From assembly GCF_000621705.1 (NCBI RefSeq), contig NZ_JHXO01000007.1:62001-126000 (forward strand): a DNA stretch of 64,000 nucleotides, in the 5' to 3' direction. The notes under the pieces are model-generated. The model did not search any database. It was not told the DNA's origin and worked only from the letters and a program-made list of their open reading frames with translations. Positions 7,090-16,612 of the stretch are shown one piece after another; the stretch's first letter is position 1; each line of letters starts with the position of its first letter. Source of the stretch: Prolixibacter bellariivorans ATCC BAA-1284. GTDB lineage: Bacteria > Bacteroidota > Bacteroidia > Bacteroidales > Prolixibacteraceae. Position numbers and translations under genes: made by a program.

Positions 7090-10000
7090 CTAATCAGTGT
7101 TGGCTGCTAGAAAGGTTGTTAAATCTTCTTTGCTCTCATTTGTTTTGAAATAGCTATTGGGTACAGGATAATTTTTGTATTTATCTCCTACACCTCGAAG
7201 GAGGCAATGCAGATACCACCCTTGCTCAGAATCTGACCCATAGGGTCTAGGAGTCATTGTAAGTATTTGATATCCAAACTTATTGGCTATATCTGGGAAG
7301 GTGTTGAAGTTGACTCGATCCAAATTTGCAGTTTCCTCTAGAATTAAGAATTTGATTCCCGGACGATTTTTTTCGTGTACAATAGACAGTCTACCAATAC
7401 CAAGAAGTACAATAGCCGAGTAGCTTTCCCCTGTACTACCTGGTTTGTCCTGGTTATCCTCATCAGTAAACTTGGTTTTTAGCGTGAAATAGGTTTTGGG
7501 ATTTAGCAAATCAACCAATTTGATTTTTTGGCCATATCCTGTTGCTTTCTGAAAAAAGTCCTCAACAAATGCCTCTACCGTTTCGCCAAATGCCAATTCC
7601 CCTTCTTTATATACCTCTTTGGCCGAGTGTTGCAACTTGTTAATCCAATTGATGTCGAAATCGTCATGAGGGTCAAATTTAATTTGAAAGTAGTACTGTT
7701 CACTAATCTTTTTCCCCTTAAAGAAGGTGTTCAATCGTCCAATGGTAGATCGGTATTCTTCGTATTTCCCCTTTGTTTGCTTGAAGATATTCAGCATAGT
7801 CTCATGAATAGCATCCATCATTTTTAGCCTTTCTCTATTGGCGCTTTTTAGAGCATCCTCAATGTTATCTCTGTGACCAATGCGTCCGAGTAAAGCAGCC
7901 TCTAACACTTCGAACACATAAGTTTTTTGATCCAGCTGTTCCTTGATCTCAATATTAAACTTTGTCTCTTCAAAATGATTGGCTAATGACTTATATTCCG
8001 TTACATAATCTTCCTTCTTGTCTGAAAGGTCATCCTCAAGATCCTGAATTGAGAAGTGCAAATAATCTTGCTCAATAATAGATGCGATATCCGTTTCAGG
8101 CAACGCTTTTAGCATCGCATTAGTATGACTATTGTATTTAGTTGTAGCTGAGTTGACATGTTCCTGAGTGGTAATCTTTGAACTACACAATTCCGGTAAT
8201 CTGATTGAAAGATACTCTTCATCCTTTTCTCTTTTAATGAGCTCCTCTCTCAAATTTTGTTCTCTCTTTCGCCTTACAGCTATTGTGTTTTGTAATTGCA
8301 TTAGCTGTTGGCTTAATTCTTCATTATCTGGTAAGATTGTGAGTTTTTCAGACACTTCTTTAAGTCTCAAATTATTGACATCAACCTGACATTCTATTTC
8401 TGAAATTTTTCGCGATAGGTTTTGAATAATGCCCAATCCCTTCTTCAACTCCTTTTGGACAGTGAAGTCAAGGACATCCTGATCCAGCTCGTAGTCAGTT
8501 TCGATTAGATATGATTGGAACTTTTGCCCTTTTTGAAATTTATCCAGTTCTTCTATTTCACTACTAAGTCGATCGATCCTTGATTGAAGTTCTTCTTTTT
8601 TACTACTCGCAGCATTGGTCAAATTTGCTTTGTCAGCAAAAACTCGTTTCTCTTTAGAAATAGGAACAAAATGATTTAGCCCTCCGGCATCAAACCAATA
8701 GCCCTTGTTCTCTTTGTCTTTATAAATCTTTTTCTCGTTCAATACCTCAAAGTCATCGACATACCTGATACCTTTCATTACCTGATCTGGTCTTTCCCAG
8801 TTAACATCAACTAACAACGAGATTAAAATGGTCTCCTGAGCCTCAGATAGAACTTGTTGCTCGTCAAGTAACTTAGAAAAAAGAGTGCCTTCTTTCTTCT
8901 TTGACAACAATTCAATTATGTCTTCTAATCCTTTGATTTTAATCTCAAGCTCCGTTTTGCGTTTGGATACTAATTCAGACTGTTCCGCTATTTTGTTGGT
9001 AATGTTTTCAATAGAACCATAGCGGTTATAGATAGTCACAAAGTGGTCAATCCTCCGCCTTATTTCTTTCTGGTCATATTGAGTGATATCTAAATCTTCC
9101 TTCTTTTCTCCCTCGATATCTGGTAACTCAATGCTCGACAATTCTTTAATTGTTCTTAGATCGGCACTTATTAAACTATAAATATCTTTGTACTCAGTTA
9201 GCTTGGGCAAAGCTGTTTCAGAGGATTCTAACAATTCTTTTGCTCTTCCCGCGATTCTCGAAAGTTTGGGATTACCATCTTTTAACTTGTTATGTTTTTC
9301 CGTTTCGAGTTCATAGAGGCGTTGTGCCCTTTTCGAAGCTTTTCGCGCTATATCCAAGTCGCTTCTCGATTGAATAAAATTGGCTAGCAACAGCTTTTTA
9401 TTGGCTTCATCTCTAGCCTCCTCGTAATCTTTCAAGGTGGTCAGCCTACTTCGCTTAAGTGTTGTCCGGTCAATATATTCTTCTAACTCTTTGTAATCAT
9501 TCAGAAGTTTATCAAGGCTTTCCTTGTGTTCTTCGTACTGCTTTTCAAAAGCGTCAGCACTGCTTTCAAACAAAAAGTCCTTAAGGCTTCTATCGTCTTC
9601 AGTATCCAGTGTCTTTGCCTTTGAAAAGGACTGAATAATCTTGGCGAAAGCATTTAAGTTTTCTTCAAGGACGAGATTGATGGGTAGTATTTCCTTATTA
9701 TACAAAAATGAATACAGTTCGTTTTTATCCTCCCTGTAAGTGAAATGTCTGAGATAAACATTTTTGTTATCTCTCAGATGCCTTGAGAGTTCCTCTATGG
9801 AAGGTATCTTTTGATTGACAATGAAATCTTTGTGCAGAATTAGATTTTCCTTAGAAATTAAGAGCTCTGACAGTTCAATACTTTCTCCTTCGCGATAAGC
9901 TTTATCTAAAATCCAGAAAGAACGTAGGTGCTGACTCTTTTTACTTCTGATATTGACCCCCATTACCATGAAGCGATCTTTGCTCACCTCAATATTAATA

Positions 10001-10254
10001 AATGCGTAAGCATCGGTTGTTTTATAAGGAAGTGTGTGAATTTGTCGATCCTTCTTCTTGACACTCTCAGTGCCAAATTTGATTTTACTTTTATCAGCTA
10101 TAAAAATTATTTGCAGTAAATCGGCTATGAGAGATTTTCCTATTCCATTACGGCCTGTAAAGTCTGTTCTGACAGGATGTAATAGGTAGTCTTGGTTGTA
10201 ATGCATTACTACTCCTACGGTAGATATTGAATATATTCGTGGATATCGAATCAT
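7090..10254 (-). CDS. jetC: Wadjet protein JetC (SMC-like ATPase, MksB-like)
   Basis: A 1054-residue SMC-family ATPase. The Walker A motif GRNGIGKS is at residues 34-41 and a signature-like segment STGESYSAIVLL precedes the Walker B (IKFLILEE, near residue 965). Between them are long coiled coils rich in E, K, L and R on both sides of a middle hinge-like part. JetC forms the ATP-driven loop-extruding ring with JetA and JetB. Its start overlaps the jetB stop by 4 bp (ATGA type), showing translational coupling. The protein is intact and no key ATPase residue is missing. Confidence 0.92.
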   Translation of the reverse strand: MIRYPRIYSISTVGVVMHYNQDYLLHPVRTDFTGRNGIGKSLIADLLQIIFIADKSKIKFGTESVKKKDRQIHTLPYKTTDAYAFINIEVSKDRFMVMGVNIRSKKSQHLRSFWILDKAYREGESIELSELLISKENLILHKDFIVNQKIPSIEELSRHLRDNKNVYLRHFTYREDKNELYSFLYNKEILPINLVLEENLNAFAKIIQSFSKAKTLDTEDDRSLKDFLFESSADAFEKQYEEHKESLDKLLNDYKELEEYIDRTTLKRSRLTTLKDYEEARDEANKKLLLANFIQSRSDLDIARKASKRAQRLYELETEKHNKLKDGNPKLSRIAGRAKELLESSETALPKLTEYKDIYSLISADLRTIKELSSIELPDIEGEKKEDLDITQYDQKEIRRRIDHFVTIYNRYGSIENITNKIAEQSELVSKRKTELEIKIKGLEDIIELLSKKKEGTLFSKLLDEQQVLSEAQETILISLLVDVNWERPDQVMKGIRYVDDFEVLNEKKIYKDKENKGYWFDAGGLNHFVPISKEKRVFADKANLTNAASSKKEELQSRIDRLSSEIEELDKFQKGQKFQSYLIETDYELDQDVLDFTVQKELKKGLGIIQNLSRKISEIECQVDVNNLRLKEVSEKLTILPDNEELSQQLMQLQNTIAVRRKREQNLREELIKREKDEEYLSIRLPELCSSKITTQEHVNSATTKYNSHTNAMLKALPETDIASIIEQDYLHFSIQDLEDDLSDKKEDYVTEYKSLANHFEETKFNIEIKEQLDQKTYVFEVLEAALLGRIGHRDNIEDALKSANRERLKMMDAIHETMLNIFKQTKGKYEEYRSTIGRLNTFFKGKKISEQYYFQIKFDPHDDFDINWINKLQHSAKEVYKEGELAFGETVEAFVEDFFQKATGYGQKIKLVDLLNPKTYFTLKTKFTDEDNQDKPGSTGESYSAIVLLGIGRLSIVHEKNRPGIKFLILEETANLDRVNFNTFPDIANKFGYQILTMTPRPYGSDSEQGWYLHCLLRGVGDKYKNYPVPNSYFKTNESKEDLTTFLAANTD

Positions 10255-10934
10255 GATTTCTGCTGTTTGTAAGATTCGACAAACTCTTCAAATTTCTCTA
10301 TTTCCTTCTCGTATAACTTTTGAAATCTGAGGATCGGCTCTTTTATAATGAAGTGTATTTCTTCTCCATCTTCGTTTAACAACCTCTGTACCCAACCAAG
10401 CTTTTCAAAATCTCTGATAACACTTTTAATAGACTTTATCGGGTTAGTCCACTCTGGGTTAGAGTACGTTTCCCGGTCTTCTCCAAACAGTAGCTTCTTG
10501 TAGAGGGCACTATTTTCTCCCTGTATTACTTCATATTCAATATCCTCAAATCGTATTTCTTTTGGATATTCGAAGTAACGATCGTAGAACATATTCAATA
10601 GCATCAAGCCGTACATAGTCTGAATCACGGTAAGTTCTTTACTCCTGGAAATCTTGTCCAATCGACCTCTCCCTTCTTCGGGAAAATCCAAGTAGTAAAA
10701 TCGTCTTTCTGCAGCGACCCCTACTACCAATTCTAGACCATAAAGGATTCGATAATAGTGCTTTAAATCTCCATAAAACTGTGTGAGTAATTGAAATAGA
10801 TAATATTGGTCACTTTGGACATGCCGCCCCCTCAGAAGCTCAATGTTTAAATCTGCAAAGTGTTCTTGTGCCAACGTTTCTGATAAGAAACTGAAAGGTG
10901 TTCTTACCCCTTCTTTAAAATCTTCATTTTCCAT
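10251..10934 (-). CDS. jetB: Wadjet protein JetB (kite subunit, MksE-like)
   Basis: 227 residues of mostly helical, winged-helix-type sequence, fitting the kite (MksE) subunit that dimerises and clamps the JetA kleisin. Features include FSFLSETLAQEHFADLNIELLRG near the N-terminus and a charged C-terminal tail (FQKLYEKEIEKFEEFVE). Sequence alone gives a weak call; position between the kleisin and the SMC gene decides it. It overlaps jetA by 31 bp and jetC by 4 bp. Confidence 0.85.
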   Translation of the reverse strand: MENEDFKEGVRTPFSFLSETLAQEHFADLNIELLRGRHVQSDQYYLFQLLTQFYGDLKHYYRILYGLELVVGVAAERRFYYLDFPEEGRGRLDKISRSKELTVIQTMYGLMLLNMFYDRYFEYPKEIRFEDIEYEVIQGENSALYKKLLFGEDRETYSNPEWTNPIKSIKSVIRDFEKLGWVQRLLNEDGEEIHFIIKEPILRFQKLYEKEIEKFEEFVESYKQQKS

Positions 10935-12280
10935 GTCCAGATATTTTCTAAGTCCCTTTCAGTAGGAAGTTCTTTCTTGATGCTCACCTTATAATCAGGA
11001 TGGCTATTCGCAAACTGGAATAACTCAAACCCTACGTTCAAGGCTATTTCAGCATCCTCTTCATCTCTTAATATTTTGTAAAAGTGATCAGTGAAGTCTA
11101 GCTCTTTTTGTTCTCTAATTATATTCTTGTACTTCTTAACCAGCTTAGCAGAATTCTCTTGCCTCAACAACTCTCTCTCTACTTTCAAACCTTCTTGTTT
11201 GGCATATACGTCATCTATTACCGCCGGAATCACTTTATTTTCCTGCGTAATGAATGAATCATAGTAAGGCACATGAATGAATTTGAATTCTTCATGAGGA
11301 ATACTCTTTCTAGGGAATTTTTCTGGTAAAGTGGGACCATCTTTGGTAAAGGCAGCTTCTTTCAGAGTAAACTCCAAGAACCTCTTCAAGTGAATTCTAA
11401 ACCTAGAGTGACTGCGGAAGTTATTTTGAAGATTTTTAAGCTGACTACTGGCAAAGAGGGCTTTTTCAGTTAACTGAGCAAGGCGCTCATCTACTCTCAG
11501 AAAAAAGTCAGACACACTTTTCTTTATTAGTAGTGCCTCTTCGTATTCGTTTTTTATAGAATCGAACTCTTGTTTTTCGATTTCATTTTCAGGATGCTTA
11601 TAAGATTCCAGTCTTTCATAATACATATCAACAACTGCTTGAATTTCTTGGTCCAATACGTTTTCAAGTCGAAGTGTATCCTTTATCTCTTCAGTTTTTT
11701 CGCCAATCCTATTGAAGACAGTCGTAAATTTTTCAGCAATTTCAATCGCCTTTTCAAAGTCTTGGTTCAGAATTGAATTTAGCTCATTAATTGAAGTATT
11801 GACTTCATCCTTTAGTGCATCCAGATGGTCAAGAACCGTTTGTTTAGTGGCCTTATGAAAGCCTCTTTCGTACCATCCTCTGAAATCATTGATGTTTTCT
11901 ATACTGTCAGCTTTAAATTGAGCGTATTGTTCGAACGTCTTTCGTAAAGGGAATCTCTTATAGGGGCTATCAAGTTTATCTCTGATTAACTCAATAAATT
12001 TCACCGCATAGTCAGTCAACATAAACTTGTTTCTCTGACGCGGAGGGTGTTCAATAAAATAATGAAGGAGTACTTTCAAAATACGCTCAGTGTGAGGTAG
12101 GGCACCTGGCTCATTAGCATTTGCCTCAATTATAGCTCTTTCAATATCACGATAAGAGAAATATCGTGGAATCTCTTTGTCCTTAACCTTTTTGTGTAGT
12201 ACAAAGATGATCATGCCTTGCTCTTTGGTAAGGATTAAATTTTTATAAAGCTCATTTACATCTTTTAAAAGTCGGCTCAT
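10904..12280 (-). CDS. jetA: Wadjet protein JetA (kleisin subunit, MksF-like)
   Basis: First gene of the operon; 458 residues from the ATG at 12280 (MSRLLKDVNELYKNL). An in-frame start 26 codons upstream gives a Cys/Trp/Tyr-rich leader that is not credible. The N-terminal ~130 residues look like a winged-helix kleisin head, followed by long coiled-coil helices (for example IENINDFRGWYERGFHK and later EEIKDTLRLENVLDQ), as in MksF/MukF. JetA links the SMC heads and carries JetB. The gene overlaps jetB, so the four proteins are made from one transcript. Confidence 0.87.
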   Translation of the reverse strand: MSRLLKDVNELYKNLILTKEQGMIIFVLHKKVKDKEIPRYFSYRDIERAIIEANANEPGALPHTERILKVLLHYFIEHPPRQRNKFMLTDYAVKFIELIRDKLDSPYKRFPLRKTFEQYAQFKADSIENINDFRGWYERGFHKATKQTVLDHLDALKDEVNTSINELNSILNQDFEKAIEIAEKFTTVFNRIGEKTEEIKDTLRLENVLDQEIQAVVDMYYERLESYKHPENEIEKQEFDSIKNEYEEALLIKKSVSDFFLRVDERLAQLTEKALFASSQLKNLQNNFRSHSRFRIHLKRFLEFTLKEAAFTKDGPTLPEKFPRKSIPHEEFKFIHVPYYDSFITQENKVIPAVIDDVYAKQEGLKVERELLRQENSAKLVKKYKNIIREQKELDFTDHFYKILRDEEDAEIALNVGFELFQFANSHPDYKVSIKKELPTERDLENIWTWKMKILKKG

Positions 12281-12588
12281 AAATATTAATCTTTTAGCTT
12301 TTCCATAATGGCATACAACTAGTTTAAACGTGTACCAGAAGCAACATATATTTCCCATACGGGAGTGTTATGTGTACCTTTGGTATCTTATATTTCATAA
12401 TCATCAAATCGATTATCTTTAAAATCGTATGGTATTAAATTCTTGGGACTTATTTGAATTCGAGTTTCAGGCATTTGCTCGGCTTTGCTGCTCAAGTTAA
12501 TAAATTTTTACAGAACAAATGATACAGGTAGTATGGTCTTTCTGTGGATTTGGGAACTGTCGGCAACGCGCCAGGGCGAGGTGCAGAA
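12281..12588. other. Intergenic region holding the jet promoter
   Basis: 308 bp upstream of jetA on the minus strand. The jetABCD promoter must lie here, but I cannot single out a convincing element. A GC-richer stretch around 12550-12590 stands out from its AT-rich surroundings; no gene is supported. Confidence 0.4.
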
Positions 12589-13119
12589 TCAACACAATAC
12601 TTTTTCTTTATTCTTTCCATAAATGCAAAGGAAATTTTCCATTTCATAAGCTTTAAGTTCTTGTAATTCGAAAGGAAGTATTGAAGTGGGTACACATCTT
12701 TCTTTAGGAATTCCGCCAGAAAGTACTTTTTTTATTCCTTTAACAACACCACATTGGACATAGACCTGTTGAGGATAAATTTGCAAATTAAAACCGATTC
12801 TTAATGCTGTATCATAACTCCACAGATCACCGAGACGATAGATATCCTTTTTGACAGTCTCTGTTATACTAAATATGTCATCAAAAGAAGTACATCTTTT
12901 GATCTCTTCAATCTTTCTGGCTAATTCATCTGCTCCCAACATGCCTTTTCTATAACCAACTCGCCTTTGGTGCGAATGCATCTTCCCATTGGGTTCTTTC
13001 CCTGTTGAGGCAAACTCAATTGCGGTTTCTAACTCCAATTTTTCATAGAATTCCTTAGTCTGAGTTAAAAGAGGTAGAGCCTCTTCTTTATACCATATTA
13101 CAGTTTTGAATAAATCCAA
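12589..13119 (-). CDS. Conserved hypothetical protein
   Basis: 176 residues with no domain I can name. It has an ordinary globular composition: SHQRRVGYRKGMLG near residue 48, a KRCTSF segment, GDLWSYDTALRIG near residue 96, and IYPQQVYVQCGVV after it. These short, well-formed motifs suggest a real conserved family. No signal peptide or membrane segment is present. It lies upstream of jetA on the same strand, 308 bp apart, and inside the two group II intron remnants, so it may travel with the Wadjet block or be its own module. Function unknown. Confidence 0.6.
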   Translation of the reverse strand: MDLFKTVIWYKEEALPLLTQTKEFYEKLELETAIEFASTGKEPNGKMHSHQRRVGYRKGMLGADELARKIEEIKRCTSFDDIFSITETVKKDIYRLGDLWSYDTALRIGFNLQIYPQQVYVQCGVVKGIKKVLSGGIPKERCVPTSILPFELQELKAYEMENFLCIYGKNKEKVLC

Positions 13120-13170
13120 ATACTTAAATTTTAGTTTATTTATTTAATGACCTCCTGAGCGAGAAACTTT

Positions 13171-13272
13171 GTTGCCCCACATCTTAATGAACTACTGTAT
13201 ATGAGGCCCGTACGCTGAGTGGTGGAGAGCCTCTCCCTGCTAGTAATTGCTAGTGGGGCGGGCTACTCGATT
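13171..13272 (+). ncRNA. Group II intron 3' end (domain V/VI) remnant, copy 2
   Basis: The first 30 bp match copy 1 at 5851 with two differences. GAACTACTGTATATG and CCGTACG are decayed domain V arms. A clear hairpin follows (CCCTGCTAGT...GCTAGTGGGG, domain VI-like), then the end GCTACTCGATT. Orientation is the same as copy 1. The domain V arms no longer pair well, so it is a relic. No reverse transcriptase gene lies upstream. Confidence 0.55.
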
Positions 13273-13327
13273 AGCGGCTGCCCTTCTTCTTGCATCTTAT
13301 CTTGCTTTATATATTTTCGTTATAAAA

Positions 13328-16300
13328 TCATAGCTGCTTAAATGTAAATCGTCTGATAAATGAGTTCTGCTTTTTAAGAATGGCTATCGGAATATTCTGA
13401 AGCACTCTAAAACTTTGTTTGTCAGATAAAGTGACGTTAAGATTATGTTTGAGATTATCCAAATCAGTAACTCCATGAATGGATTGTAAATACAGAGTAA
13501 GTTGTTTCGAGCTATTGTTTTCTTCTTGAATATATTCTTCAAAAGAAGGCATAAGTTTTTTGTAATCCCCTAAAGATAATGCAAGTAGAAACATGATTGC
13601 TGTCAACTCTTGGTTATTTGTATCTAATGTGTAAGTGAATTCCTCGTGTGCTTTGATTATCCTGAATATGTTTATGAATCTCTTAATTGCCCTTGGGTTA
13701 TTTCCAATCACTTCCGACATATCTTGCATCAAAGCAATTTCATCATCAGTTAAGATCAATGCTTCTGGTTTGTCAACAAGAATTGTATTGTTTGCATTAT
13801 TAGGGTTCAGGTTTGAAATAGCTTCTTCTTTCCTTGGGGCATTAATTTTTTCTTCAACATGTCCATTTTCAACGTACCTTCCTTTGTCAGTTTCAGCGAT
13901 TTGTGCTTTGCTTTGGGCCAACTTCTTAATCATTTCCTTAACGCTAATATCCTTTGCATCTTTCAAGTGAAAAGGAACCTGAAAGATTTTTTCCAAATAA
14001 TTTGAAGGCTCTATTATTTCAAGGTCTGAACCACTAGAATCATCTCCATTGAGCTTACCAGTAAATTGTAAAGCATGTTTTTTTATTAAAGCATTTTTAA
14101 CCCAACGGGAATCAACACCGACAATAACAACAAACAAAGGAAACGCCATTAACAAATTTACCGCTTCTAATACCTGAACAACATTTTCTTCTGGACAGCG
14201 GTCTAGATCATCAATATAAAGAATGATTCTTTCAAGCGGCTTTTTAAAATTCCGTTTAAACTTGTCAGCATTTTTTATTTTCTCAACTTCTTGATTGTGG
14301 TCTGTAAATAAGCTGTTCAATATTTCAAAGTCCCTTCGGATAGTGGAAATAATTCCAAGGTGCTTTTTGTAGTCATCGCTTTTAGAACGCCTGTCAATAA
14401 ATGAGTAAAGAGTTTCTGTTGTAAGAGCATTGTTTATTCTGAACTCTAAATCGGTCTTGATTGATTCAGCCTTTTGAATTTGCTCTGAAATCAACAAAAC
14501 TTCCGACTTACCTTTTTCTATTTCCAGTTTCAATGCTTTTTCTCCTTGCTCAAATTTAGAAACTGCCTCGTTGATTTGTTTCTCATGTGCCTCTTTAATC
14601 TTCCAAAGAGAAGAAACAATAGGCTGAAGTTGTTTGTAAACGATTTCTGCTCTTCTCCAAATTGCACCTCCTGTAATTAACATTGAAAGAACTGCCTGTG
14701 GAATTAAAAAATTTGTTTTGCTTATTTGAAAAGAAAGCAGTTCAAGAATCAGAGGAATGCATATAATTACTAAAAGAATTACGGCAAGACATATCAGATT
14801 GGTTTGGATTTTATCTTTTCTGAAAAACTCTTTTAAAAATGTAATTCTTGATTTAGCAAGAAGATAGGTCTTTTCTGGATTGCTCCAATATTTTTCTGGT
14901 ATAATTCTCTTTAAATCATCCTGAGTTTTTAAAGAGGACTCATTCTCGTTTAATACTTCTAAAATTTTTTCTTTGGCTTTAAACTCACTATTAACCTTCT
15001 CTACAACTTTCCAGACGGTATCAGTTTTTACTTTTTCAATTTTCGTTTCTAACTCATCATGGATGGTTTTTCTTTTCTGTTCAAGTTTTGTTATTTGTTC
15101 CTCAACTGAACTCTTTTTATGCTCAAGTATTCCTATTTCTTCCTTCGTAATTGAAAGTTGATTGGTAAGTTGCTTTTCAATTTCTTTTTTCTCTATCTCT
15201 TCCTTTTTGTTTTCAGAAATGTATTCGTTTAGTTCTTCAAAAATTTTAGTGACAATGCTTGCCCATAAATTAGAATCCATGTACGACCATGCGTTAAAAT
15301 GTATGTGAGCAATACCTTCACAGTAAATTCCACTTTTATTTGTTGAGAGCCTTACAATTTGTTCCTTTAGTTTACGCATAAAGAAGCTTTTCCCTGAACC
15401 CCATTTCCCGAATAGTGCAATAGCTAGTGGCGGTTCAAAACTCTTTGCAGAAACTACCTTTGCAAAGGCATTTACATCCTTTGTAATTTCTAAATAGTCT
15501 ATTCCTTTATCTGAATCACTTATTAGTCCTGCGATTGTATCTTTTTTAGGGGGTATTGGTGGGCGAAGGTCATTCCAGCGGTTTTTATCAAGTCTTGATA
15601 AAATAATTGTAGTATACTGAGGAGGAGCCTCTTGAACTGTATTCCTGAAAAAACCTAAATTTTCAAAATCTTCCCAAAGCCCAGTTATTTTCCATTCAAC
15701 TTCTATAGTTGTGCCGTCTCGTTTGTTTTCAGAAACAACGCCAACAGCTTTTACTTTTAAGTAACTAGTTCCATTTGAATAATAAGTGGATTTTATTATG
15801 AGTACGTCATTGGCTCTTATGGAATTTATTATTTCGGAATAACTTTCATCCTCATGACCCTTTTCCCAAATTCCCTCTTTTATAAAACGGTCAGTTTGGT
15901 CATTCCCGGACCAATAAGCACCAACTAAATAAAATTTAGCATCAAGACTTTTAATAAAAGTTTCTGCATCCTCATTAATTATTTTATCTGTTGAGCTTTG
16001 TTCAATGACTTTCAGATGAAGTTCCCTCCCTTCATTCGAATTAGGAACGGAAATAAGTATGTTAGTTTCGGTAGGAAATTGTTGCTGAAAACGATTAATT
16101 ACATCAACTGTAATTGAATAGCTGTCCTCCAATGATAAACCACCAACACCTGTTCCCATCAGTGGTATCCAAAGTTTTTTATCTTTAAACCATCCACGAA
16201 ACTCTAATAAAGTCTGGAATAGGTTTTCCTCAAGATTTTTATTTGTATCAAGACCATTAACTGTAACAACAAAAAGTATTGCTTTTCTATTCTCTGTGAA

Positions 16301-16501
16301 AATTTGACTGAAACCAGGACTTAATTCTTCTTTGTTTGGCAAATCAAGTTCGGTATAGCCATATTCTTTTAGGACTAACCTATTTAACATTCCAGGTGAT
16401 CCTACATTATCAATTGAAACAATAGCAATGTCACCCTCATTTGGTGAAATATTTAATCCAATTCTATGTGTTGAATTTATTGTTTCAAATTTTACCTTCA
16501 T
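13328..16501 (-). CDS. KAP family P-loop NTPase with N-terminal macro-like and EVE-like domains
   Basis: 1057 residues. Residues ~20-165 look like a divergent macro domain (LWIPLMGTGVGGLSLEDSYS is the typical phosphate-loop region). Residues ~188-290 (FYLVGAYWSG... NDVLIIKSTYY) resemble EVE/McrB-N-like modified-base or nucleotide-binding folds. The KAP NTPase follows: Walker A GKWGSGKS at 365-372, coiled coil ~415-520, two membrane helices at ~567-590 and ~597-614, and Walker B IILYIDDLDRCP at ~759-770; then a GNNPRAIKRFIN motif near 930. KAP NTPases occur in phage exclusion and other defence roles at the membrane. The two TIR genes upstream make a nucleotide-signal link attractive (inference). 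A hairpin repeat separates it from the next TIR gene, so it may be independent. Confidence 0.8.
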   Translation of the reverse strand: MKVKFETINSTHRIGLNISPNEGDIAIVSIDNVGSPGMLNRLVLKEYGYTELDLPNKEELSPGFSQIFTENRKAILFVVTVNGLDTNKNLEENLFQTLLEFRGWFKDKKLWIPLMGTGVGGLSLEDSYSITVDVINRFQQQFPTETNILISVPNSNEGRELHLKVIEQSSTDKIINEDAETFIKSLDAKFYLVGAYWSGNDQTDRFIKEGIWEKGHEDESYSEIINSIRANDVLIIKSTYYSNGTSYLKVKAVGVVSENKRDGTTIEVEWKITGLWEDFENLGFFRNTVQEAPPQYTTIILSRLDKNRWNDLRPPIPPKKDTIAGLISDSDKGIDYLEITKDVNAFAKVVSAKSFEPPLAIALFGKWGSGKSFFMRKLKEQIVRLSTNKSGIYCEGIAHIHFNAWSYMDSNLWASIVTKIFEELNEYISENKKEEIEKKEIEKQLTNQLSITKEEIGILEHKKSSVEEQITKLEQKRKTIHDELETKIEKVKTDTVWKVVEKVNSEFKAKEKILEVLNENESSLKTQDDLKRIIPEKYWSNPEKTYLLAKSRITFLKEFFRKDKIQTNLICLAVILLVIICIPLILELLSFQISKTNFLIPQAVLSMLITGGAIWRRAEIVYKQLQPIVSSLWKIKEAHEKQINEAVSKFEQGEKALKLEIEKGKSEVLLISEQIQKAESIKTDLEFRINNALTTETLYSFIDRRSKSDDYKKHLGIISTIRRDFEILNSLFTDHNQEVEKIKNADKFKRNFKKPLERIILYIDDLDRCPEENVVQVLEAVNLLMAFPLFVVIVGVDSRWVKNALIKKHALQFTGKLNGDDSSGSDLEIIEPSNYLEKIFQVPFHLKDAKDISVKEMIKKLAQSKAQIAETDKGRYVENGHVEEKINAPRKEEAISNLNPNNANNTILVDKPEALILTDDEIALMQDMSEVIGNNPRAIKRFINIFRIIKAHEEFTYTLDTNNQELTAIMFLLALSLGDYKKLMPSFEEYIQEENNSSKQLTLYLQSIHGVTDLDNLKHNLNVTLSDKQSFRVLQNIPIAILKKQNSFIRRFTFKQL

Positions 16502-16534
16502 TGTTTCTGTTTGTCTATTTTATGATTTGCAGTC

Positions 16535-16598
16535 ATATCATAGGGTTTCCACGGCTCGAAAATCACCAAACCCCGCTATGTAATATGCACTGTGCGTT
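16535..16598 (-). repeat. Hairpin repeat between modules (attC-like?), copy A
   Basis: ATATCATAGGGTTT at 16535-16548 pairs imperfectly with AAACCCCGCTATGTAATAT at 16568-16586, followed by GCACTGTGCGTT. The right part resembles copy B at 17392-17432. It lies just after the SEFIR/TIR stop, as integron cassette sites do, but the core GTTRRRY/RYYYAAC boxes are not clear. Confidence 0.35.
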
Positions 16599-16612
16599 CA
16601 GTCTTTATCCAT

